A stretch of DNA of 64,000 nt. It comes from Paraburkholderia haematera (lineage in GTDB: Bacteria > Pseudomonadota > Gammaproteobacteria > Burkholderiales > Burkholderiaceae). This document shows, piece by piece, positions 54,773-61,010 of the stretch. The notes under the pieces are model-generated. The model did not search any database. It saw nothing but the letters and a program-made list of their open reading frames with translations, and was not told the origin of the DNA. The stretch covers positions 248,001 to 312,000 of the forward strand of contig NZ_CAJNBK010000004.1 in assembly GCF_905220975.1 (NCBI RefSeq), given 5' to 3'. The position numbers and the translations under genes are program-made. Numbering within the stretch: the first letter of the stretch is position 1; the number at the start of each line of letters is the position of its first letter.

Positions 54773-55741
54773 ATGTTGAGAAAGGTGGTCGATCGGGCGA
54801 AACAGATCCGACGCAGCGAAGGGTTCAAGCATTCCGTGGCCATGCCACGCCGGATTTCACTTCATGCTACACAGCGCTTGAACAGAGGCATTTTTTCCAT
54901 CGAGATTCAGGAGAACTCCGGGTTTTTCTCCGTGATGCAGATGGTCCTGTTTATTCTGATGTATTGCGAAGAGAAATGCCTCACCCCGTGCATAAGCGCG
55001 CGCGGCGGGCTGTATGGCGACGCCGAAGGAAAACTGGACTGGTTCTCGGCTTTCTTCGACTCCGTGCACGCCACCTCGGGCGCCGCGATCACGCATAAGG
55101 TGCGAACGTCGACCGTTCGCGACCTGGTCCAACTGGGCTTTCGTCAGAGGTATGAAGCCCGTCTTCGGCTTGCGAGCGCGAGTGAACTCTTCTTCGCGCA
55201 CTATCGGCCGGCCGCGCATATCTACGAAGAAGTCGACGCGATCTGCCAGACGCTCGGGCTCGGCGCGTCGACCCTTGGCGCGCATTTCAGAGGCACTGAC
55301 AAGACGCTCGAAGCCATTCCGGTTTCATGGGGGAGCTTTTGCCGGCAGGTTGAATCCACGCTCGCGGAAAACCCGCACCTCACCACGATCTTCGTATCGA
55401 GCGACGAACAGGCGTTTATCGATTTCTTTACCGCCTGGCCGTTCAACAAGCCGGTCAGCGTAGCACCGGCAAAACACCTTGCATGTGGCAGCACGCCGAT
55501 TCACTTCAGCGGCTATCCGGGACTCGCAATCGGCCGGGAGGCGCTGGTTTCCAGCCTGCTTCTCGCCAGTTGCGGATTCCTCGTGAAGACGCCGTCCTAT
55601 CTGTCCGCATGGTCGAAGATTTTCAATCTCTCTCTTCCAGTGAAGCTCGTTGCGCCGCCTCGCCCGGACGCATTCTGGTTTCCTGATAGCCGGCTCTGGC
55701 TCGAACAGGCTGCGCACGATAAGGCGGCTCAAGCGGCATAA
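54773..55741 (+). CDS. Fucosyltransferase-like protein (NodZ/FUT8 clan), tentative
   Basis: A 322-residue cytoplasmic-looking protein. The segment LGAHFRGTDKTLEAIPVSWGSF resembles the H-x-R-x-x-D-K nucleotide-sugar motif of NodZ and other GT23/O-fucosyltransferase proteins, and TIFVSSDEQAFIDFF and the C-terminal GREALVSSLLLASCGFLVKTPSYLSAWSKIF match their later motifs (D of SSDE; S/T region for GDP binding). I infer transfer of fucose or a related GDP-sugar to a glycan. No other glycan genes are adjacent. The gene is preceded by TTAGGAGTCGGC and ends directly at a minisatellite. Its base composition is similar to its neighbours. Confidence 0.6.
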   Translation: MLRKVVDRAKQIRRSEGFKHSVAMPRRISLHATQRLNRGIFSIEIQENSGFFSVMQMVLFILMYCEEKCLTPCISARGGLYGDAEGKLDWFSAFFDSVHATSGAAITHKVRTSTVRDLVQLGFRQRYEARLRLASASELFFAHYRPAAHIYEEVDAICQTLGLGASTLGAHFRGTDKTLEAIPVSWGSFCRQVESTLAENPHLTTIFVSSDEQAFIDFFTAWPFNKPVSVAPAKHLACGSTPIHFSGYPGLAIGREALVSSLLLASCGFLVKTPSYLSAWSKIFNLSLPVKLVAPPRPDAFWFPDSRLWLEQAAHDKAAQAA

Positions 55742-55742
55742 G

Positions 55743-55805
55743 CTGCTTGAGTTGCTTGAGTTGCTTGAGTTGCTTGAGTTGCTTGAGTTGCTTGAGTTGT
55801 TTGAG
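55743..55805 (+). repeat. 9-bp minisatellite, seven units
   Basis: Seven head-to-tail units of TTGCTTGAG (the first begins CTG, the last reads TTGTTTGAG) follow one base after the TAA of the fucosyltransferase-like gene. The unit length is a multiple of three, and a read-through would encode Leu-Leu-Glu repeats. Copy number probably varies between isolates by slippage. Confidence 0.9.
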
Positions 55806-55975
55806 CGGCGCCTATCAGTTTCAAACGGCAGTACGAACGCCTGAAAGTCTCCCCGCACGACCATGCCGCCGCGCCAGCCTGGCGGGTTCCTGGACCATGC
55901 CCCTCGTTTTTACGAAACTCCGCGAAGTATTAATGCTGTGTTTACGCGGATTTTCCTAAATTTCACGGTGTATTC

Positions 55976-56587
55976 GTGGCTGGCCTGATGATCGGGCGAA
56001 CGCCGGAATACATCGGCAAGAAGATCGAGTCGTACGAGATGAAGATGGTGTCGATTGCCGTGCTGCTGACACCATTGCTCGTGCTGGTCGGTGCATCGAT
56101 CGCCGTGCTGTCGGCAGCCGGCGTGGCGGGCATCGCCAATCCCGGCCCGCATGGATTCTCCGAGATTCTCTATGCCTACAGTTCGGCCGCCAATAACAAC
56201 GGCAGCGCGTTTGCGGGCCTCTCGGTCAATACGCCGTTCTACAACAGCACGCTGGCCACCGTCATGTGGTTCGGCCGCTTCGGTTCGATTGTGCCGGTGC
56301 TGGCGATCGCCGGATCGCTGGCCGCAAAGAAACGCATCTCCGCGACCGCCGGCACGCTGCCGACGCACGGCCCACTGTTCGTCGTGCTGTTGCTCGGCAC
56401 GGTGGTGCTGGTCGGTGCACTGACGTACGTGCCGGCGCTGGCGCTCAAGGGCGTGAAGTACCGGCCGCTCGGTGCGGCGTCGCTGTTGCGCCGCAATCTG
56501 CTGGTCTACGGGCTGGGCGGCATTCTGCTGCCGTTCCCGTTCATCAAGCTGATCGATATGGTGCTGAACGTGTTCGGCTGGGTCTGA
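55976..56587 (+). pseudogene. Fused tails of kdpA and kdpB (collapsed kdpFAB)
   Basis: The 203-residue frame is a chimera. Residues 1-157 are the C-terminal part of KdpA ([17 protein letters not shown], a filter loop with [12 protein letters not shown], and [33 protein letters not shown] in pieces). Residues 158-203 are the very end of KdpB ([30 protein letters not shown]). About 400 N-terminal residues of KdpA and some 640 of KdpB, with the whole P-type ATPase domain, are missing. The join near 56441-56450 lies at CTGGCGCTC, which probably existed in both genes. The first codon is a GTG within former kdpA. It cannot transport potassium. Confidence 0.85.
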
Positions 56588-56605
56588 CCCAATAGAGTGA
56601 ACATC

Positions 56606-57187
56606 ATGAAAACGCTGCTTCGCCCACTGCTTGTCCTGTTCGTCCTGATGACGGTCATCACCGGGGTGATCTATCCGATCGTTGTGAGCGCAATCGGTCA
56701 TGCTGCATTCGCGCGCCAGGCGAACGGCAGTCTGCTCGAGCGGAACGGCAAGGTGGCCGGCTCCGCGCTGATCGGCCAGCAGTTCGACGCGCCGCATTAT
56801 TTCTGGGGGCGCCTGTCGGCCACCACGCCCCAGCCCTACAACGCGCAGAACTCGGGTGGTTCGAACCTCGGCCCGACCAACCCCGCGCTCGCCGACGAAA
56901 TCAAAGGCCGTCTCGATGCGTTGAAGGCTGCCGGGAACGACATGACGCAACCGGTACCGGTCGATCTGGTGACATCGTCTGGCAGTGGCCTCGACCCTGA
57001 GATCAGTCCGGCGGCTGCCGCCTTTCAGGCGGCGCGCGTGGCGAATGCTCGCGGCCTGCCGGTCGAACAGGTGATGAATCTTGTTGCGCGTAATACCTCG
57101 GGGCGGCAGTTCGGCATCGTCGGCGAGGCACGCGTGAATGTGCTGAAGCTCAACCTGGCTTTGGACGATCTCAAGCCGATGCATTGA
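56606..57187 (+). CDS. kdpC: Potassium-transporting ATPase subunit KdpC
   Basis: A 193-residue single-span subunit ([24 protein letters not shown] at the N-terminus) with the KdpC motifs [44 protein letters not shown] and [11 protein letters not shown]. It normally stabilises the KdpA-KdpB complex and aids ATP binding. Here it is intact, although its partners are reduced to a tail fusion just upstream, so it has probably lost its role. I start at the ATG at 56606. A GTG at 56597 is in frame. Confidence 0.92.
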   Translation: MKTLLRPLLVLFVLMTVITGVIYPIVVSAIGHAAFARQANGSLLERNGKVAGSALIGQQFDAPHYFWGRLSATTPQPYNAQNSGGSNLGPTNPALADEIKGRLDALKAAGNDMTQPVPVDLVTSSGSGLDPEISPAAAAFQAARVANARGLPVEQVMNLVARNTSGRQFGIVGEARVNVLKLNLALDDLKPMH

Positions 57188-57298
57188 ACGCGCTGCTTTA
57201 CTGGCGCGCGCATGAAGCGCGCTTGTCCAATAATCTATGGAGACCCCGCCTGGACGTTGACCGGGACCTCTACGAGGTGCTGTCGACGTGGCACATTC

Positions 57299-57673
57299 AT
57301 GCGCGATCCCACCGTTAGAATCGTTGTGATCGACACTGACAAAGCCATTCGCCGCTTCATTCGCATCAGCCTCGAAGCGGCCGGCATGAGTGTCTTCGAA
57401 GCGCAGACCGGCGCACAGGGCCTGGCGCACGCTGCGACGCGCCAGGCGTATCTCGTCATCATCGAACTGAGCGTGCTGGTGCGCCATCCCGGACGCGTAT
57501 TGACGCATGAACACCTGCTCGGCGAGGTATGGGGCCCCTTGCAAACCGACAACCATCACTACCTGCGAATCTACATGGGGCATCTGCGGCACAAGCTCGA
57601 ACGCGATCCGGCGCATCCTGAACACATCGTCACCGAAGCGGGAGTGGGCTACCGGCTGGTCGGCGTGCGCTGA
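57299..57673 (+). pseudogene. kdpE: Response regulator KdpE with internal deletion
   Basis: From ATG 57299 the frame codes 124 residues. It starts as a KdpE receiver domain (RIVVIDTDKAIRRFIRISLEAAGMSVFEAQTG in pieces) and reaches AYLVIIEL, where the phosphorylated Asp should come next. It then jumps to SVLVRHPGRVLTHEHLLGEVWGP and HYLRIYMGHLRHKLE, the middle and end of the winged-helix domain. About 100 residues are lost in frame, including the phosphoryl-accepting Asp and the first part of the DNA-binding domain. The kinase gene kdpD, normally between kdpC and kdpE, is absent: only about 110 bases separate them. Confidence 0.85.
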
Positions 57674-57791
57674 TTTTCACGGAATTTTTATATCGCCGGC
57701 GGCAATCGTTTCCCGGCCTTTATGGCGTCGCCCGTAGAGTTTGAGTCTGGCGTTCCGCCGCAAGAAAAATCAGCGATTGGCTGGAGGTTGT

Positions 57792-58007
57792 ATGGCGTTC
57801 AAACAAACAAAGGGCAACGTGACCGTCGAGGCTTGCGTATTCCCCGCACCGGGCAACATGTTCAAAGGCGCACTGCGCGTGACGACTTCCCGGCAAGGCA
57901 AGCAGATTCAGCAGATTACCGGACGTGGCTGCGGCCGGCCGATGCGTGATTCAGGCGCAGCGCTCGAATTGGCTGAGGTCGAAGCGCGCCGCATGCTCGG
58001 GGTTTGA
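57792..58007 (+). CDS. Small hypothetical protein
   Basis: A 71-residue basic, soluble protein starting MAFKQTKGNVTVEACVFPAPG. TGGAGGTTGT precedes the ATG at 57792. Beta-strand-like segments (VTVEACVF, GALRVTTS) and a closing helix (AALELAEVEARRML) suggest a folded protein. No family recognised. The next small membrane-protein gene starts six bases later. Confidence 0.62.
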   Translation: MAFKQTKGNVTVEACVFPAPGNMFKGALRVTTSRQGKQIQQITGRGCGRPMRDSGAALELAEVEARRMLGV

Positions 58008-58013
58008 AATTCC

Positions 58014-58361
58014 ATGACGCCCTCAAGATCCGCCATGATGTTCAGAGGGATGTGCAAGGTCGTTGCCATCGCCTTTGTCACCAATCAGGTTCTCACGACT
58101 ATTTTTACGTACGTGGCGCAGCAACTCGACGCAGCGCTGCCTCATGACACGATCTGGCTGTTCAGTTGCGTGACATGCGGGTTGCTGACGCTATGGCTGC
58201 AATCTGATGCACGGCGGGCGTTCGGCTTCGCGCGTGCGAAGGGTTTCGTGAAAACAGTTGGCGACGGGAAGCAGAATCTGCAGATTTCCGAGGATTGCCC
58301 GAAGCGGTGGCTGGTGATTCTGCATATTGAGCTGAATCCCGCTGCGTTACAGGCATCGTGA
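58014..58361 (+). CDS. Small membrane protein, function unknown
   Basis: A 115-residue protein with two hydrophobic segments (VVAIAFVTNQVLTTIFTYVA and TIWLFSCVTCGLLTLWL) and a soluble C-terminal half. Only a weak ribosome site (GGGGTTTG) precedes the ATG at 58014. The close spacing to the gene before suggests a shared transcript. ATG codons at 58035 and 58038 are possible alternative starts. Confidence 0.5.
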   Translation: MTPSRSAMMFRGMCKVVAIAFVTNQVLTTIFTYVAQQLDAALPHDTIWLFSCVTCGLLTLWLQSDARRAFGFARAKGFVKTVGDGKQNLQISEDCPKRWLVILHIELNPAALQAS

Positions 58362-58417
58362 GGGCGCTTTGTACCGCTATGGAATTTGCCTGCGCGCGGC
58401 AGAATACGGCGGAGCGT

Positions 58418-58437
58418 TTTTTACGGAGATTTTTACG
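58418..58437 (+). promoter_or_regulatory. TTTTTACG direct repeat upstream of the stress-protein gene
   Basis: TTTTTACG occurs at 58418-58425 and 58430-58437, 12 bases apart, about 60 bases before the start codon. The T-rich, one-turn spacing looks like an OmpR-family box. A related TTTACGCGGATTTTC stands at 55941, before the kdpA remnant. Confidence 0.42.
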
Positions 58438-58495
58438 CGACATTAACGCCGCATTGGCTAAGCTTAAAGTACAAAGTACTCCGCCGGAGTTTTCG

Positions 58496-58912
58496 ATGAT
58501 ACGAATGCTAATCCCCGTTCTCGACCACGGCGGCGCGATAGAAGCCGCGCGCTACGCAGCCTTCATGTTTCTGGAGCGCGGCGTCACCGAAGTCGAATTG
58601 CTGGAAGTCCTCGAACCTGTGGATCAGGGGCGCGCGGCGGCTTTCCACAGTCGCAGCGCACTGGTGCGCCAGGAGAAGCGCGCCATGCTGAAGGCGTTGA
58701 TCGACGTCCGCACCGTTCTCGAAGAAGCCGGCGTGCCGTATCACTGGAAACGGGTATTCGGCCACCGCACGAAGGCAATCGCCGACTACGCCGCGACCAC
58801 CCAACCCGACGTGATGGTGATCGATGCCAGCCACATGGGCTTCTTCCGCAGACTGGCCATGTTCGCATCGCTCTCAAGGCACACGGTTACCCCGGTGACC
58901 ATGGTTCACTGA
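58496..58912 (+). CDS. Universal stress protein (UspA family)
   Basis: A 138-residue Usp fold: strand MIRMLIPVLDHGGAIEAARYAA at the start, ELLEVLEPVD, and the C-terminal DVMVIDASHMG and HTVTPVTMVH. The ATP-binding Gly motif (G-x2-G-x9-G-S/T) is not well kept (SHMGFFRRLAMFASLSRH), so nucleotide binding is doubtful. CCGGAG precedes the ATG at 58496. Usp proteins aid survival in stress. Usp domains also occur in KdpD and near kdp genes, and this gene follows the decayed kdp locus. Confidence 0.85.
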   Translation: MIRMLIPVLDHGGAIEAARYAAFMFLERGVTEVELLEVLEPVDQGRAAAFHSRSALVRQEKRAMLKALIDVRTVLEEAGVPYHWKRVFGHRTKAIADYAATTQPDVMVIDASHMGFFRRLAMFASLSRHTVTPVTMVH

Positions 58913-58913
58913 C

Positions 58914-59370
58914 TCATCCAACGTTCATCGGCAGCAGCACCATCTGTTTGCCCTGCTGATGCAGGCGCGTTTGAATTTCCAGTGGCGTGTGATTGTGCAG
59001 CCACCTGGTCAGGATATTCACCCGTTTGAAAATCAGTTTGCTGGCGAGGCAAACGCAGTTCGGGAATTCCTCCATCGTGGCTCCGGCCAGTCTCATGAAC
59101 TCTTCGACAGGGTCGGTGCCAAAATCGATCCGGTATTCGGCGGCGATTCCGTGCCGGCGGCCGTGCGCCACGTCATAGTCGAGCAAGCCGGTTTGTGCGC
59201 CCACCAGCAGCAGGCCGGCTTCGAAGGCCAGCACCGCTGCAAGCAGTGCATGCCGTGTGCCAGCGGACCCTACCCGGGATGGCGCGGTAATGGGATCGAA
59301 AGGAGCGCCGGCATCTGTCGAGCGAAAACGGGCATTCGCCAGTGCGACGTCAGTCGGCGCCCGCTATGCC
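58914..59370 (-). pseudogene. C-terminal remnant of an APC-type permease
   Basis: The minus-strand frame is open from about 59370 to the stop at 58914. It contains LANARFRSTDAGAPFDPITA and LLAAVLAFEAGLLLVGAQTGLLD, resembling the central part of large APC-family permeases, and then without a gap AEYRIDFGTDPVEEFMRL and ASKLIFKRVNILTRWLHNHTPLEIQTRLHQQGKQMVLLPMNVG (in pieces), resembling their cytoplasmic C-terminus. The N-terminal helices are missing, and a second, internal gap lies at GLLD. A full gene would code about 600 residues. The family call rests on remembered sequence patterns and is less sure than the broken state. Confidence 0.5.
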
Positions 59371-59597
59371 GGATCGGAAACGAGTGCGTTTGCTTAAGCC
59401 CCTTCCAGTCACTACATGCCGCTCTTTTAACATTGGTTCAAACTTTTCGCCTCCAGATTGACACTGCTTGACTGTCCCTTCTGGACGTCGTCCCGATAAT
59501 TGCCACCGGTGCGGTCGGTTTGCGCGCAACGCCATTGCTGAACCCGCCACACACACGGTCTTTCAATACGACGTATTACTTATCAATCGGGACAACC

Positions 59598-60143
59598 ATG
59601 AAATTCACGCGCTCAGGCGTTATCGCCACGGCCATTGCTGCCGCAGCCGCCATGCCGGCCGCTTCGCAGGCGGCCGACGGCACCATCACGTTCACCGGTC
59701 AGATCACCAGCCAGACCTGCACGATCAGCGGCAACGGCGGCGGCAAGAACTTTACCGTCACGCTGCCGACTGTCTCGACTTCGGCGCTCGCCACTGCCGG
59801 CACGACTGCAGGCCGCACGCCGTTCAACATCGCACTGTCGAACTGCACGCCGAATTCGGGCAACGTGTCCACCTATTTCGAGCCGGGCGCCACCGTCGAT
59901 ACGACCACGGGACAGCTGATCAATGCGACGGGCACGGCGACCAACGTGGAAATCGGCCTGCTCAACGGCGACAGCAGCGTCATTACGCTGGGTGCCGCCC
60001 AGGCCTCGCAGAACTCGAAAGCGGTCGCGCTGGCAAGCGGTGCGGCCACGCTCAAGTACTTCGCGCAATACGTGGCGACGAACGGCGCGTCGACGGCGGG
60101 TACCGTCAATACGACCGTCATGTACTCGATCGTCTACCAGTAA
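59598..60143 (+). CDS. Type 1 fimbrial major subunit
   Basis: A 181-residue pilin. Signal peptide MKFTRSGVIATAIAAAAAMPAASQAADG, then GTITFTGQITSQTCTI with the first Cys, a second Cys in NIALSNCTPNSG (the conserved disulfide), and a C-terminal strand ending TTVMYSIVYQ with the penultimate Tyr bound by the chaperone. Subunits polymerise by donor-strand exchange. The ATG at 59598 has only GGGAC upstream. It is first in the operon pilin-chaperone-usher-adhesin. Confidence 0.92.
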   Translation: MKFTRSGVIATAIAAAAAMPAASQAADGTITFTGQITSQTCTISGNGGGKNFTVTLPTVSTSALATAGTTAGRTPFNIALSNCTPNSGNVSTYFEPGATVDTTTGQLINATGTATNVEIGLLNGDSSVITLGAAQASQNSKAVALASGAATLKYFAQYVATNGASTAGTVNTTVMYSIVYQ

Positions 60144-60243
60144 AAATCAGACGCTACGGGGCGGTGGCCGGCGCCCGTCGAAGCGCCGGCTGTCGAGAAG
60201 ATCAGAGCGAACCACGAGTTCGCCACATAATCAGGATAACGAA

Positions 60244-61008
60244 ATGGCAATGCGAAAGAATTTATTGAAGGCGATGACGGTTTTCGCATTGTCATGGTGG
60301 GTGAGCAGCGCGCAGGCGGGTGTCGTGATCAGCGGGACGCGCGTGATCTATCAGGCGAAAGAGCGCGAAGTGACCGTCAAGCTCGGTAATGAGGGCGACG
60401 CACCGGCCCTGGTGCAGGTGTGGCTCGACACGGGCAATCCGAACGCGATGCCGGACGAATCGAAGGTGCCGTTCACCTTGTCGCCGCCGCTGTTTCGCCT
60501 CGATCCGAAGAAAGGGCAGAGCCTGCGGCTGATCTACACGCAGGAGCCCTTGCCGCAAGACAAGGAGTCGCTGTTCTGGCTCAACGTCCTTGAAGTGCCG
60601 CCGCGAGCAGCGGCCAGCGCGACAGCGGACGATCCGAATTCGCTGCAACTGGCGTTCCGTTCGCGCATCAAGCTGTTCTTTCGTCCGGCTGGGCTGCCGG
60701 GCAATGCGGACGAAGCGGCCGCGAAAGTCAGCTGGAAATTCGTGCGCAAAGACAACGGCGCTTACGCCCTCGAGGCGACCAATCCGACGCCTTATCACGT
60801 GACGTTCAGCAGAATTGTCGCAAGCGAAAGCACAACGAGTTGGACCAGCGAGAAGGGCGGCATGGTCGACCCGGGCGCGAGCGCGGACTTCGACGTCGGC
60901 AACGTAGCGCCGCTCGCCGCCGTGCCCGCGCAAGTCGACTACACGTTCATCAACGATTACGGCGCCGGCGTCAACGGCAAAACGCTGCGCGACGGGACCC
61001 GCAAGTAA
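60244..61008 (+). CDS. Periplasmic fimbrial chaperone (PapD-like)
   Basis: A 254-residue chaperone with signal peptide (MTVFALSWWVSSAQAG). Domain 1 shows GVVISGTRVIYQAKEREVTVKLGN with the conserved Arg, the proline-rich FTLSPPLFRLDPKKGQSLRLIYT and FWLNVLEVPPRAA. The SRIKLFFRP element ends that domain. Domain 2 ends DYTFINDYGA. It holds pilus subunits unpolymerised in the periplasm and hands them to the usher. ATAACGAA precedes the ATG at 60244. Confidence 0.94.
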   Translation: MAMRKNLLKAMTVFALSWWVSSAQAGVVISGTRVIYQAKEREVTVKLGNEGDAPALVQVWLDTGNPNAMPDESKVPFTLSPPLFRLDPKKGQSLRLIYTQEPLPQDKESLFWLNVLEVPPRAAASATADDPNSLQLAFRSRIKLFFRPAGLPGNADEAAAKVSWKFVRKDNGAYALEATNPTPYHVTFSRIVASESTTSWTSEKGGMVDPGASADFDVGNVAPLAAVPAQVDYTFINDYGAGVNGKTLRDGTRK

Positions 61009-61010
61009 CC

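Noticed and set aside
55743..55805. CRISPR array
   Set aside because: The units are only nine bases long with no spacers, and no cas genes are present. It is a minisatellite.
55910..57625. A 571-codon open frame on the minus strand opposite the kdp remnants
   Set aside because: It is the shadow of kdp coding DNA in a GC-rich genome. Its translation is Arg/His/Gln-rich without any domain, and the plus strand encodes clear Kdp sequences.
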